Below are positions 29,063-39,409 of a stretch of DNA of 64,000 bases, one piece after another; position 1 is the first letter of the stretch, and each line of letters begins with the position of its first letter. The DNA lies in assembly GCA_000471925.1 (NCBI GenBank), contig CP006668.1, forward strand, positions 2,604,001-2,668,000. Direction: 5' to 3'. The translations under genes and the position numbers were made by a program. The notes beneath the pieces were generated by a model, which was not told where the DNA came from, ran no database searches, and saw nothing but the letters and a program-made list of their open reading frames with translations. The stretch comes from Ralstonia pickettii DTP0602 (GTDB lineage: Bacteria > Pseudomonadota > Gammaproteobacteria > Burkholderiales > Burkholderiaceae).

Positions 29063-29923
29063 TCACCCTCCGCGCACATGCCGCGGGAACCGGACCGCGA
29101 TGCAGACGCTGATCTTGTCGCTGTCGCAGCCATCGCTTTCCGCGCTCAGCACGGCGCCATGCAGTTCCACCATGCGGCGGGTCAGCAGCAGTGCGGTACT
29201 TTGCCGCGCCGGTGGGGCGCCATCCGCCGCCGGGGGCCGGCGGCCAAAGAAGTCGGTCAGTGCGGCCAGCCGGCTGGCGCTGCGCTGCTGGTCCAGCGGC
29301 GGGCTTTCGGTGATGCGCAGCCTGACGTGGTCGGGCTCGCCGGCAATTTGTACGGCGATCGTGCCGCCGGCCGGGGCGCGCCAGATGCAGTGCACCAGCA
29401 GGTGCCGCAGCAGCGGCGCCAGGCGCGCCGCGTCGGCGTCGATGACGTAGGCGGAATCACCGGCGCCGTCGGTGGTCACCGGCGACAGCAGCACCCCGCG
29501 CGCCTCCGCCGCCGCGCGGCGATCGGCAATGGCCTGGGCCACGGCTTCGAGCAGGTCGACCTGCTGCCAGCGCGGCACCGCCTCGTCGGCGAGCAGCCGC
29601 ACCCCTTCTTCCATTTCCTCGATCAGCGCGAGCTGTTGCTGCATGCCGGCGCGAATGCCGTCCAGCGCGCGCTGCGCCGGCGCGGGTGCAGTATCGAAGG
29701 CGCGGTCCAGCACGTAGGCCCAGCTCTGGATGGCATTGAGGGAAGAACGCAAGTCGTGCGCCGACTGCTCGATCAGCGCGCTCACTTCCTGCACGCTTTG
29801 CACGGCCAGCCCGTCCAGCGAGGCGGTGGCATCGCTGCGCGCTCCTGCATGGCCAGCGCCATGCAGGGGAGGACGGTCAGAGACGTCCGGCGTGCCGGAT
29901 TGCGGCGGTTGCTCAAGCATCAT
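29063..29923 (-). CDS. Sensor histidine kinase-like protein, partly degenerate
   Basis: About 287 residues, with no membrane segment. An H-box is present (SAHDLRSSLNAIQSWAYVLD), but the ATPase half lacks recognisable N, G1 and G2 boxes; only VEAVAQ-type and C-terminal FGRRPP / TRRMVELHGAVLSAESDG remnants resemble HATPase. It may be an inactive or phosphatase-only partner of the NtrC-type regulator encoded 111 bp upstream on the same strand. Confidence 0.72.
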   Translation of the reverse strand: MMLEQPPQSGTPDVSDRPPLHGAGHAGARSDATASLDGLAVQSVQEVSALIEQSAHDLRSSLNAIQSWAYVLDRAFDTAPAPAQRALDGIRAGMQQQLALIEEMEEGVRLLADEAVPRWQQVDLLEAVAQAIADRRAAAEARGVLLSPVTTDGAGDSAYVIDADAARLAPLLRHLLVHCIWRAPAGGTIAVQIAGEPDHVRLRITESPPLDQQRSASRLAALTDFFGRRPPAADGAPPARQSTALLLTRRMVELHGAVLSAESDGCDSDKISVCIAVRFPRHVRGG

Positions 29924-30034
29924 CGTGTCGGCCTGGTTGGCTACTTTGGCTGAAGCAAGAAGCGTGCGGCACGGGGGCACCGTAGGCCACCACGGGACGC
30001 GAACCGCCGCAACCGCTTGCCGGCACGCACGCCG

Positions 30035-31435
30035 TCACCCGGTGGCGGACGAACCGTTGTCGTTGCGCGAGGCGCGCAACCACTCCGGCAATTCGCCACG
30101 GGCGGCATAATCTTCCAGCCGGTTGTACAAAGTCTTCAGGCTGATGCCCAGGATCTCGGCCGCGTGCTTCTTCACGCCGGCGCACTGCTCCAGCGTGGCG
30201 AAGATCAGCTGCCGGTCAGCGTCGGCCAGCGACATGCCCACCGGCACCGACACCACCGCCGCGCCCGGCGCCTGCGTGGCCGCCACCTGCAGCGGCACCT
30301 GCACTTCGGTGATCAGGTCGTCGTCGGCCATGATGAAGGCCCGCTGCACGAAGTTGCGCAGTTCGCGCACATTGCCCGGCCAGGCGTGCAGGCGCAGGCT
30401 CTCCAGCACATTCGGCGCGAAGCGGCGTTGCGTGCCCTGTTCGGCATTGAGCTGGTCCAGCATCAGGTTGGCGATCTGGAGCACGTCGTCGCCGCGCGCG
30501 CGCAGCGGCGGCAGCTCAACTGGGAACACGTTCAGGCGGTGGAACAGGTCGGCGCGCAGCTTGCCGTCCGCCACCGCTTCTTCCGGGTTGCGGTTGGTGG
30601 CGGCCAGCACGCGCACGTCGGAGTGGCATTCACGGTTTGTGCCCACGCGCATGAAGGTGCCGGTTTCCAGCACGCGCAGCAGCTTGACCTGCAACTCGGC
30701 CGGCATCTCGGTGATTTCATCGAGGAACAGCGTGCCGCCGTCGGCGCGCTCGAAATAGCCCTTGTGCTGGCGGTCCGCGCCGGTAAAGCTGCCACGCTCG
30801 TGGCCGAACATCTCGCTTTCGATCAGCGTGGGCGAGATCGCGCCGCAGTTGACCGCCAGGAACGGCTGGCGCCGGCGCGACGAAAGCTCGTGCACGGTCT
30901 GCGCGGCCAGCTCCTTGCCGGTACCGCTTTCGCCGATCAGCAGCACGGTGGCCTCGGTGGGCGCCACGCGCGCGAGTTGGTCATAGACTACCTGCATCAC
31001 TTCGGAGCTGCCCATCAGCCGGCCGAAGCGGCCATAGCGGCGCAGTTCGCCGCGCAGCGAATGGATCTCGGCGCGCAGCTCGCCGGTGGTGGCAAGGCGC
31101 TTGAGCACGGTCTGCAACCGCGCCACGTTGATGGGCTTGACGAGGTAGTCGGTGGCGCCGGCGCGCAGCGCCTCCACGGCGCTTTCCACGCTGGCGTAGC
31201 CGGTGGTGAGGATCACCTCGACGCCGGACGCGCCGACCTCGTCGAACAGTTCCATGCCGTTGCCGTCGGGCAGGCGCAGGTCCGCGACGATCGCGTCGGG
31301 CATGCGCCAGCCGATCTGCAGCCGGGCTTCACGCAAGGTGCCTGCGGTGGCGGAACTGAAGCCTTCCATGGCCACGATCTCGGCCAGCGCGGCGCAGGCG
31401 TTTTCATCGTCATCGACAATCAGGATGTGGGGCAT
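30035..31435 (-). CDS. NtrC/AtoC-type sigma-54 response regulator
   Basis: 466 residues. Receiver domain ([12 protein letters not shown], phospho-Asp in [12 protein letters not shown], Lys in DYLVKPINV), AAA+ domain with GESGTGKE and [13 protein letters not shown], and a Fis-type helix-turn-helix ending [15 protein letters not shown]. The sigma-54 loop is GSFTGA (residues 215-220). Probably paired with the kinase-like gene downstream. Divergent from a receiver-less activator that has the same recognition helix. Confidence 0.92.
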   Translation of the reverse strand: MPHILIVDDDENACAALAEIVAMEGFSSATAGTLREARLQIGWRMPDAIVADLRLPDGNGMELFDEVGASGVEVILTTGYASVESAVEALRAGATDYLVKPINVARLQTVLKRLATTGELRAEIHSLRGELRRYGRFGRLMGSSEVMQVVYDQLARVAPTEATVLLIGESGTGKELAAQTVHELSSRRRQPFLAVNCGAISPTLIESEMFGHERGSFTGADRQHKGYFERADGGTLFLDEITEMPAELQVKLLRVLETGTFMRVGTNRECHSDVRVLAATNRNPEEAVADGKLRADLFHRLNVFPVELPPLRARGDDVLQIANLMLDQLNAEQGTQRRFAPNVLESLRLHAWPGNVRELRNFVQRAFIMADDDLITEVQVPLQVAATQAPGAAVVSVPVGMSLADADRQLIFATLEQCAGVKKHAAEILGISLKTLYNRLEDYAARGELPEWLRASRNDNGSSATG

Positions 31436-31813
31436 ACGATCCGTCAGTGAGACCTAATAGAGTCCTGAGCGCAACCCTGCGCGCGCCTGGCTCTCCGTGC
31501 ATTGCGGCGGTAGCTTTTGGGCTGGCTCCGGCCGGGGGCAACGGGAACGATCCGCCGGCACGCTCCATGCGAGGCGTGGCTCGGCGGCAGGTACAGGCGA
31601 CGACACTGGCACTGCACCGGGGGTTCTGCACTGCGTATTGCAAGTCTAAGCGCGGGCAGGCACGGTCGTTGCCGGTGTCCGTCTGACACGGCTGTCGGAA
31701 CTTTCCGCGCCTGTTCACGCACGTCTGGCAAGCCCCCGTGGCAAAGGCTAGCATAGGAAGTTCCCACCTTCCCATGACTTGACTCGCCCCGCTGCGAGGC
31801 CTCCGAGGCGCCA
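31436..31813. other. Divergent region between two sigma-54 activator genes
   Basis: 378 bp without a gene. I searched it for GG-N10-GC sigma-54 promoters by eye on both strands and found none convincing. Nothing else is recognised. Confidence 0.5.
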
Positions 31814-32866
31814 GTGACCGTGACAGTGACTGCCAGCACACCGCGGCGCAGCAACGCCGCCTCCCATTCCAGCCACCCGGGCAGCGCGTCCGGGGGAGAG
31901 CCCGCGCCGCGCCGGGCGGTGCCGTCGCAGGTGACGCTGCTGTGGGAGAGCACCGCGCCCGCGATGCGGCGCTTGCTGGCGCAGATCGAGCGCGTTGCGC
32001 CCACCGACGTCACCATGCTCGCCGTAGGGGAAAGCGGCTCTGGCAAGGAAGTGGTGGCGCGGGCCGTGCACGAGCGTAGCGCGCGCCGCAAGGGTCCCTT
32101 TATCGCCGTCAATTGCGGCGCGATCCAGCCCACGATCATCGAATCCGAACTGTTCGGACATGAAAAAGGCGGCTTCACCGGTGCGATCGAGCAGAAGGCC
32201 GGCTACTTCGAGCAGGCCCAGGGCGGCACGCTGTTTCTCGATGAAGTCACCGAGATGCCCCTGGAGATGCAAATCAAGCTGCTGCGGGTGCTGGAGGGGC
32301 GCACCTTCCACCGCGTCGGCGGCGACACGATGATCGTCACCGATGTGCGCATCCTGGCGGCCACCAACCGCGATCCGGTCGAGGCCGTGCGCTCAGGCCA
32401 CCTGCGCGAGGACCTGCTGTACCGGCTGGCCGTGTTCCCCTTGCATATTCCGCCGCTGCGCGAGCGCCTGGACGATATCGTGCCGCTGGCGCGCCATTTC
32501 CTGGCTGAGTACAACGCCATGGAGCACACCGACAAGGCGTTCTCGGCCGCGTCGCTGGACCGGCTGGTGCGCTACGACTGGCCTGGCAATGTGCGCGAGC
32601 TGAAGAACGCGGTCTACCGCGCCTTTATCCTGGCCGACAAGGTGGTGGAAATCGGCAACCCCAACCTGGCCACGCAGCCACCGCGCCCGACCACCGTCGA
32701 CGGAGTGGTCAACGTGCGCGTGGGCACCACGCTGGCCGACACCCAGCGCGAGATCATCATGGCCACGCTGGCGCGCTTTGACGGCGACAAGCGCCAGGCC
32801 GCGCGCGCGCTCGGCATCAGCCTGAAGACGCTATACAACCGGCTGGACGCTTACCGCTCGCTCTAG
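31814..32866 (+). CDS. Receiver-less sigma-54 activator
   Basis: About 350 residues starting at GTG 31814 (no earlier ATG fits). A short Ser/Pro-rich N-terminus of about 40 residues replaces any sensory domain. The AAA+ domain has GESGSGKE and [13 protein letters not shown], and the loop reads GGFTGA (119-124). The Fis-type C-terminus ends [18 protein letters not shown]. Without a receiver its activity may be constitutive or set by a partner. Its stop codon overlaps that of the convergent kinase gene within the palindrome CTAG. Confidence 0.9.
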   Translation: MTVTVTASTPRRSNAASHSSHPGSASGGEPAPRRAVPSQVTLLWESTAPAMRRLLAQIERVAPTDVTMLAVGESGSGKEVVARAVHERSARRKGPFIAVNCGAIQPTIIESELFGHEKGGFTGAIEQKAGYFEQAQGGTLFLDEVTEMPLEMQIKLLRVLEGRTFHRVGGDTMIVTDVRILAATNRDPVEAVRSGHLREDLLYRLAVFPLHIPPLRERLDDIVPLARHFLAEYNAMEHTDKAFSAASLDRLVRYDWPGNVRELKNAVYRAFILADKVVEIGNPNLATQPPRPTTVDGVVNVRVGTTLADTQREIIMATLARFDGDKRQAARALGISLKTLYNRLDAYRSL

Positions 32867-34863
32867 GACTGGTCCGGCGGCTGGCCCTTGCCCGCTGGCT
32901 GCGCCAGCGCGTGCGACAAGGCATCGAGCGCCAGTGGCTTGGTCAGGTGCGCATGAAAGCCCGCCAGCTGGCTGCGTCGCTGCTCCTCGGCGGTGCCGCG
33001 CCCGGTCAGCGCCAGGAACTGCACGCCGCGGTCCGCGCCCGCCTGGCGCATCGCCTGCAGGACCTCATAGCCCGACATGTCGGGCATCTCCAGGTCGAGC
33101 AGCACGCAGTCGGGGCGGAATTCGCCAGCCACGGCCAGCGCCTGCTGGCCGCCGTGGGCCGCGCGCGCCTCGTGGCCGAGCAGGGACAGCAACTCAGCCA
33201 TGCTGTCGGCCGAATCCGCGTTGTCGTCCACCACCAGCACGCGCCTGCGCGGCACCGTTCCCGGCGGCCGCGCGTCCGCCTCGCGCGCGCGGCCGGTGAC
33301 GCGGGGCAGGATCACGGTAAAGGTGCTGCCCTTGCCGGCGCCGGCGCTGTCGGCCTGGATCGCGCCGCCATGCGCTTCCACTACCGCCTTGGCCAATGCC
33401 AGCCCGATGCCCAGCCCGCTGCGGCTGCCGGCCTCGGCCTCCTGCGAGAACAGGTTGAAGATGCGGTCCATCGCCGCGAGCGGCAGGCCCCGCCCGGTGT
33501 CGGACACGGCCGTGACCACGCGCGCCGGCTCCACGCTCACGCGCACGCTGACGGTGCCGCCGCACGGCGTGTACTTGGTGGCGTTGCTGAGCAGGTTGAG
33601 CAGCACCTGCCCCAGCCGCGCCGCGTCGGCGCGCACATAGGGCGAGGTAGCCGGCAGTTCCACGACCAGTTGCTGGCCGGCGGCGTCCAGCATGGGCCGG
33701 ATCGCGTCGAGGCTGGCGGTCACGACATCGTTGTACGAGGTCGGCGTCAACTCCATCTTCATCTTGCCCGCGGTCACGCGGCCGACGTCGAGCAGGTCGT
33801 TGACCAGCCGCTCGAGCTGGTGCAGCTGCCGGTCGATGATCTCGGCGCAGTGACGGATGCGGGTATCGGCGGTGGGCGTCAGCGCAATCACCTCCACCGC
33901 GTTGCGCACCGGCGCGAGCGGGTTGCGCAGTTCATGCGCGAGGATGGCCAGGAACGACTGCAGCCGGCGGTTGCCGGTCTCGAGCACCTCCAGCCGCAGC
34001 GCGTCGCTGAGGTCGCGCGCGGTCCACAGCAGGCCGTTGGGACAGCCGCCGGCGTCGCGCACCAGCACGATGCGCGCCTGGCAGCGCACGATGGTGCCGT
34101 CCTTGCGCGCCACGCGCTCGTCGCCCGCCCACTGCCCGCAGGCGCGGGCGGCATCCAGTGCCACCCGGTGGCGCCCCGCGGCAGCGTCCTGGCGGGTGTA
34201 GAGCAGCGCCAGCGGCTGGCCCACGGCGTCGGCTTCGGCATAGCCGGAGAGTGCCTGCGCACCGACATTCCAGCTGCGGATGGTGCCGTCGAGGTCCAGT
34301 TCGCAGATCGCGGTGCCGGGCAGGCTATCGGCCAGCAGGCGCAGGCGCGACTCGGCCAGCGCGGCGTGTTCGGTGGCAGCCTGCTGCACGGTGATGTCGC
34401 GGCAGGACACCACGAAACCGCTGGACGCGGCCGTGGCTGCATCCCCGTTCGGCGACGGCATGCCCGGCATCTCCGCGCCGATCGCCAGCATCATGCAGTC
34501 CGCCTGCAACAGGCTGCCGTCGCGGCGCACGCGCCAGCCCTGGTCGCGTGCACTGCCGGTTTGCGCGGCCATGCACTGCAATTGCTGCGGCAGGCCGGCG
34601 GCAATGTCATCGGGGCGGTGCAGGCAGGAAAAGTGGCGGCCGAGGATCTCGTCGGCGCTGTAGCCGAACACCTTGCGCGCGACCTCGGGCCATAGCGCGA
34701 TGCGGCCGTCCGCATCGGTCTCGAACACGGCGCAGTCTTGCACGGCATCGAGCAGGCGCCCGTATTGGATGGCCTGCTGCTGCGTGGGATGGCCCGCCAT
34801 GGCGCCCCCTGGTTCGCCAACGGGTGACGCGCGGACACCTTTTGCCGTTTGCGGCTCGGCCAT
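32863..34863 (-). CDS. Hybrid histidine kinase (PAS-PAS-HisKA-HATPase-REC)
   Basis: 666 residues, soluble. Two PAS domains (about 35-165 and 185-310), H-box [20 protein letters not shown]-box [14 protein letters not shown]-boxes SDTGRGL and [16 protein letters not shown], and a C-terminal receiver ([13 protein letters not shown], phospho-Asp in [11 protein letters not shown]). The start at 34863 has AAGGTG upstream. The cognate output is unknown; the neighbouring sigma-54 regulators are candidates. Confidence 0.92.
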   Translation of the reverse strand: MAEPQTAKGVRASPVGEPGGAMAGHPTQQQAIQYGRLLDAVQDCAVFETDADGRIALWPEVARKVFGYSADEILGRHFSCLHRPDDIAAGLPQQLQCMAAQTGSARDQGWRVRRDGSLLQADCMMLAIGAEMPGMPSPNGDAATAASSGFVVSCRDITVQQAATEHAALAESRLRLLADSLPGTAICELDLDGTIRSWNVGAQALSGYAEADAVGQPLALLYTRQDAAAGRHRVALDAARACGQWAGDERVARKDGTIVRCQARIVLVRDAGGCPNGLLWTARDLSDALRLEVLETGNRRLQSFLAILAHELRNPLAPVRNAVEVIALTPTADTRIRHCAEIIDRQLHQLERLVNDLLDVGRVTAGKMKMELTPTSYNDVVTASLDAIRPMLDAAGQQLVVELPATSPYVRADAARLGQVLLNLLSNATKYTPCGGTVSVRVSVEPARVVTAVSDTGRGLPLAAMDRIFNLFSQEAEAGSRSGLGIGLALAKAVVEAHGGAIQADSAGAGKGSTFTVILPRVTGRAREADARPPGTVPRRRVLVVDDNADSADSMAELLSLLGHEARAAHGGQQALAVAGEFRPDCVLLDLEMPDMSGYEVLQAMRQAGADRGVQFLALTGRGTAEEQRRSQLAGFHAHLTKPLALDALSHALAQPAGKGQPPDQS

Positions 34864-35099
34864 GAGCGCACCTTCTGCATAGGTGGAGATGGAAATCGGC
34901 AAGTCCCGGCCGGAACCGCGCGGCGCAGGGCCAAATGCCCGCCATTTGGCGGGCATCCGTGTCAATGATAGGCGCTCGCGGCCCATGCGCCACCCGTTCT
35001 GGCTTCACCAGGCCTCGCCGCACCCTTTCGGGGGAGCACAGGCATCAAAGGGGCGAAAGCCCCGCGTGGAACGGCTCCGCACGCGGGGCAGCATGGCAC

Positions 35100-36107
35100 C
35101 TAGCGCGAACGCCGCAACTGGACCATTGCGGCCAGCGCGGCCGAGGCGCCGACCACCAGCGCGGTCGTCAGCATCGGGTACCGCGCCGTGGTGGTGTACG
35201 GGCACGAGTGCAGCGCACCTTGCGTGCCGCCGCGCTCCTGCAGCCCGCTGCCGCTCCCGTAGAGCGCATTGTCCTCGAGCGGCCCGGCCGGGTGGCGGGT
35301 CTGCTGGGCCCGGCCGATAAAGCGGCGCATAAAGCGGTCGAAGGTATGCGGCGCGTGGTAGGCCGCCGCCGAGAAGGCCTTGGCGGCGGCGCCGACGAAC
35401 AGGTCGCGGCGCGGGTTCTCGGCCGCGAACAGGATCGCGTCGGCGGCCAGCGCCGGGTCATACAGCGGCGGCGGCAGACGCGGCTCGACATCGAGGAAAT
35501 TCTTGGCATGCCGCGCGAGCGGCGTTTCCAGCCCGGCCGGCTTGATCAGCGTCACGCTGACGGGCGCCTGCTCCTGTTCCAGCTCCACTCGCAGCGAATC
35601 GGTAAAGCCCTTGATCGCATGCTGCGAGGCCGCGTAGGCGCTTTGCAGCGGCAACGGGCCATCCGATGCCTCGCTGCCCATGTTGATGATGGCGCCGCCG
35701 CACTCGCGCAGGTGCGCCGCCGCGGCCAGCGAGCCGTGCACGGTGCCCCAGTAGTTGGTGTCGAACAGCCGGCGCTGGTCTTCCAGCGGCACATCGCAGT
35801 GGCGCCCGAAGATGGTCACGCCGGCGTTGTTGACCCAGGTATCGAAGCCGCCGAAACGCTCGATGGCCGTCTGCGCCACCCGCGCGACATCTTCATGCTT
35901 GCCCACGTCGGCCGCCACGGTAATGACTTCGGCGCCATGCTCGCGCAGTTCTTCCGCCAGCTGGTGCAGCGAATCCTCGCTGCGCGCCACCAGCACCAGG
36001 CGCGCGCCCTGCTGCGCTGCCTTGCGCGCGGTGACCAGGCCCACGCCGCTGCTGGCGCCGGTCAGCACAATGACCTGTGAGCCGATCTTTTTCAGGGTTG
36101 GTTTCAT
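35100..36107 (-). CDS. SDR-family oxidoreductase with C-terminal membrane helix
   Basis: 335 residues. The Rossmann motif TGASSGVG and NNAGVTIFG are intact, and Ser and Tyr are in GSEASDGPLPLQSAYAASQ. However, the residue four after the Tyr is Gln where classical SDRs have the catalytic Lys (YAASQ, not YAASK). A hydrophobic helix near the C-terminus (MLTTALVVGASAALAAMVQL) suggests membrane anchoring. GAGGAGG precedes ATG 36107. Confidence 0.87.
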   Translation of the reverse strand: MKPTLKKIGSQVIVLTGASSGVGLVTARKAAQQGARLVLVARSEDSLHQLAEELREHGAEVITVAADVGKHEDVARVAQTAIERFGGFDTWVNNAGVTIFGRHCDVPLEDQRRLFDTNYWGTVHGSLAAAAHLRECGGAIINMGSEASDGPLPLQSAYAASQHAIKGFTDSLRVELEQEQAPVSVTLIKPAGLETPLARHAKNFLDVEPRLPPPLYDPALAADAILFAAENPRRDLFVGAAAKAFSAAAYHAPHTFDRFMRRFIGRAQQTRHPAGPLEDNALYGSGSGLQERGGTQGALHSCPYTTTARYPMLTTALVVGASAALAAMVQLRRSR

Positions 36108-36242
36108 CTGCCGCTTCCTCCTCGGATGGCCCCGGCACGGCGCCGGGCATGCCTCTAGCTAGTCGCAAGGAGTATTCCCGTCCGGTGCGCCAAGGCGCAC
36201 CGGTACGGGCGCGGATAACGTCGCGAGACGGGTGCCGCAGAA

Positions 36243-36255
36243 TTACAACGCCCGG
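36243..36255. promoter_or_regulatory. Shared intergenic motif TTACAACGCCCGG
   Basis: Second copy of the 13-mer at 20387-20399, here 113 bp before ligD and 136 bp before the divergent SDR gene. One base differs. Confidence 0.35.
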
Positions 36256-36367
36256 TAAGAACCACATACCGCGTCCCCAGCCCACGGCGCCTGTAGGACG
36301 GGCGCCGATTTCGGCAAGGCCATGTGCTGCCTAAGCTGGATGCATTCCCCTGCAACCGGCGACAGCC

Positions 36368-39238
36368 ATGGCCAAGACGACGCGGCAGGATCCAGGTGAA
36401 GGCCGCACCCCGGCAAAGCGCACCGGCAAGCGCGCGGGTACTGCCGCCGCCAAGGCGCCGCGTGCGGCTGCGCGCAAGGCGGCAGCGAAGTCCCCAACCA
36501 GGACCCCGACCAAGTCCGCTACCAAGTCCGCTACCAAGGCAGCGGCCCCCGCGCGCAAGCGCACCGCCGGCACGGCGCCCGCCGCGCTCGACAAATACCG
36601 TCGCATGCGCGACTTCGGCGCCACGCCCGAGCCCGGCGCCGCCGCGGCGCGCGCCCGGCCCGCGCCACGCAAGCGCGCCGGCGAGCTGTCTTTCGTGATC
36701 CAGAAGCATGCCGCGCGGCGACTGCACTATGACTTCCGCCTGGAACTGGGCGGCACGCTGAAGAGCTGGGCGGTGCCCAAGGGCCCCAGCCTGGACCCCG
36801 CCGACAAGCGCATGGCCGTCCATGTCGAAGACCATCCGATGGAGTACGCCGGCTTCGAGGGCGTGATCCCCGCCGGCCACTATGGCGCCGGCACGGTGAT
36901 CGTCTGGGACCGCGGCAGCTGGGTGCCGGTGGGCGACGCCGAAGCCGGGTATCGCGCCGGCAAGCTGAAGTTCGAGCTGCGCGGCGAGAAGCTGCATGGG
37001 CACTGGACGCTGGTGCGCATGCACGGCAGCCGGCAGAAGGCGCAGGGCGAACAGGACGCCTGGCTGCTGATCAAGGAACGCGACGAAGCCGCGGTGCCGG
37101 CGTCGGAGTTCGATGTGGTCGAGGCCATGCCTGACAGCGTGCTGGGTGGCACCGAACGCAAGGCCCCGGCAAAGCGCTCCCCCACCACGGGAAAGGCAAA
37201 GCGCGCGCAGAACCCTGACGACGCGGAGGCCGCACCGGCAGGCACCTCAGTGAAGGCCCTGAAGCCCCCGCACGGGGCCGCGCGCGCGGCACTGCCCCTG
37301 GCGCTGGCGCCGCAGCTGGCCACGCTGGTGGAAAACCCCCCGTCCGCTTCCCAGGCCTGGCGCTACGAGATCAAGTTCGACGGCTACCGGCTGCTGGCGC
37401 GCATCGACGGCAAGGACGTGCGCCTGTTCACGCGCCAGGGCCATGACTGGACCGCCAGGTTGCGCGCGCTGGCGCGCGACGTCGGCGCGCTGGGACTGCC
37501 CGACGGCTGGCTCGACGGCGAAATCGTGGTGATCGGCAAGCATGGCGAGACCGACTTCCAGGCGCTGCAGAACGCCTTCGACACATCGCGGGTGGAGGCG
37601 ATCCAGTACTTCGCGTTCGACCTGCCGTACTTTGCCGGCCATGACCTGCGCAAGGTGCCGCTGGTGGCGCGGCGCGCGCTGCTGCGGCGGATCTTCGAGC
37701 ACAACACCTCGGCGCGGCTGCGGTTCAGCGAGGACTTTGAAGCGAGCCCCGAAGAGATGCTCGATGCCGCCTGCCGCATGAAGCTGGAAGGCGTGATCGG
37801 CAAGCGCGCGGATTCCAGATATGTGAGCGCGCGCAGCAACACGTGGATCAAGCTCAAATGCACGCTGCGCCAGGAATTCGTGGTGGCGGGCTTCACCGAC
37901 CCCAAGGGCAGCCGCGAAGGCATCGGCTCGTTGCTGCTCGGCGTACATGACAGCGGCGGGCGGCTGCGCTACGCCGGCAACGTCGGCACCGGCTTCGACA
38001 CGCGCATGCTCGGCGTGTTGCGCAAGCAGCTGGACGCGCTGCGCGCCGATGACCCGCCGTTCGACACGGTACCCGCCGGCGTCAAGGGCCACTGGGTGCG
38101 GCCGAACCTGGTGGCCGAGGTGTCGTTCGGCAGCTGGACGCGCGAAGGCCGCGTGCGCCATGCCGTCTTCCATGGGCTGCGCAGCGACAAACCCGCGAGC
38201 GCGGTGTCGGTGGAACGCCCGGCCGAGGCTGCCGCGAAGGGCAAGGCCGCGGCAAAGACCGTAAAGGAGACTGCCAGGGCCGACAGCACGAAGACAGGAA
38301 CCGGAGCAAAAGCGAAATCAGGCGCGGCGGCAAAGCGCCCCACCGCCGCCGGCGGCAAGGTTGCCATCAGCAATGCCGGGCGCGTGATCGACACCGCCTC
38401 GGGCCTGACCAAAGGCGACCTGGTGCGCTACTACGAGCGCGCCGCTGCACTGATGCTGCCGCACCTGCGCGGGCGCCCGATCGCGATGGTGCGCGCGCCC
38501 TCGGGCGTGGGCGGCGAGCAGTTCTTCCAGCGGCATGGCGACACGCTGCGCGTGGACGGCATCAACGTGCTCGATCCCGGGCTGTGGCCGGGGCATCCAG
38601 CGCTGCTGGAAATCGTCTCGGAACAGGCGCTGGTCGCGGCCGCGCAGCTCAACGTGGTGGAGTTCCATACCTGGAACGCCAGCAAGCGCAGCATCGACCG
38701 GCCCAACCGCATCATCTTCGACCTGGACCCGGGCGAAGGCGTGGCATGGTCGCATATGCAGGAGGCCGCCGCGCTGATGAAGGCGCTGCTCGACGAGCTG
38801 GGCCTGGCCAGCTTCCTGAAGACCAGCGGCGGCAAGGGCCTGCATGTGGTGGTGCCGGTCACGCCGCGCGCGGGCTGGGACGAGGTCAAGGGCTTTGCCC
38901 ATGACGTGGTGCGCCACGTCGCCGCGACCATCCCGCAGCGCTTCGTTGCCAAGAGCGGCGCGCGCAACCGCGTGGGCAAGATTTTCATCGATTACCTGCG
39001 CAATGGTGTCGGCGCCACCACGGCAGCGGCGTTTTCCGCACGCGCGCGGCCAGGGCTGGGCGTGTCGATTCCGGTGTCGTGGGAAGAACTCGACGCGCTG
39101 GAAGGCTCGGCGCAATGGACCGTCGCCAACGTCGAGCCAAGGCTGGAAGCGCTGGAAGCGGACGACCCCTGGGCGGACTACGCTGGCACGCGGCAGGCCA
39201 TCACGCGGGCCGCGGCAAGGCTCGGCCACGTGCGCTAG
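36368..39238 (+). CDS. ligD: Multifunctional NHEJ DNA ligase LigD (PE-LIG-POL)
   Basis: 956 residues. It repairs double-strand breaks with Ku. Order: Lys/Ala/Thr-rich N-terminal tail (1-75), 3'-phosphoesterase domain (about 95-225, FVIQKHAARRLHYDFRLELG), ATP-dependent ligase with adenylated Lys 336 in YEIKFDGYR (about 310-600), a Lys/Ala-rich linker (about 620-665), then the primase-like polymerase with catalytic DLDPGEG (about 670-950). The order matches Pseudomonas LigD. The basic tail and linker resemble histone H1. Ku is 3 kb downstream, separated by a kinase gene. Confidence 0.96.
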   Translation: MAKTTRQDPGEGRTPAKRTGKRAGTAAAKAPRAAARKAAAKSPTRTPTKSATKSATKAAAPARKRTAGTAPAALDKYRRMRDFGATPEPGAAAARARPAPRKRAGELSFVIQKHAARRLHYDFRLELGGTLKSWAVPKGPSLDPADKRMAVHVEDHPMEYAGFEGVIPAGHYGAGTVIVWDRGSWVPVGDAEAGYRAGKLKFELRGEKLHGHWTLVRMHGSRQKAQGEQDAWLLIKERDEAAVPASEFDVVEAMPDSVLGGTERKAPAKRSPTTGKAKRAQNPDDAEAAPAGTSVKALKPPHGAARAALPLALAPQLATLVENPPSASQAWRYEIKFDGYRLLARIDGKDVRLFTRQGHDWTARLRALARDVGALGLPDGWLDGEIVVIGKHGETDFQALQNAFDTSRVEAIQYFAFDLPYFAGHDLRKVPLVARRALLRRIFEHNTSARLRFSEDFEASPEEMLDAACRMKLEGVIGKRADSRYVSARSNTWIKLKCTLRQEFVVAGFTDPKGSREGIGSLLLGVHDSGGRLRYAGNVGTGFDTRMLGVLRKQLDALRADDPPFDTVPAGVKGHWVRPNLVAEVSFGSWTREGRVRHAVFHGLRSDKPASAVSVERPAEAAAKGKAAAKTVKETARADSTKTGTGAKAKSGAAAKRPTAAGGKVAISNAGRVIDTASGLTKGDLVRYYERAAALMLPHLRGRPIAMVRAPSGVGGEQFFQRHGDTLRVDGINVLDPGLWPGHPALLEIVSEQALVAAAQLNVVEFHTWNASKRSIDRPNRIIFDLDPGEGVAWSHMQEAAALMKALLDELGLASFLKTSGGKGLHVVVPVTPRAGWDEVKGFAHDVVRHVAATIPQRFVAKSGARNRVGKIFIDYLRNGVGATTAAAFSARARPGLGVSIPVSWEELDALEGSAQWTVANVEPRLEALEADDPWADYAGTRQAITRAAARLGHVR

Positions 39239-39409
39239 CGACACTGGCGCGGGCCGCGGCGCCCGGCGCAACTGGCGGCGCCAACATCGAGCGGCACATT
39301 TCTTGCCACGTTCCCTCCGTGATCACGCCCCATGAGCACGCCCGCGACGGGCACGTCGCGGCACTGCCTGCAGTGCCCGACGACTCAGCAAACACAGGAG
39401 GACACCGCG

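Noticed and set aside
31436..31813. Possible sigma-54 promoter between the two activator genes
   Set aside because: TGGCAC-like strings occur, but none has the GG-N10-GC spacing with a proper -12 element.
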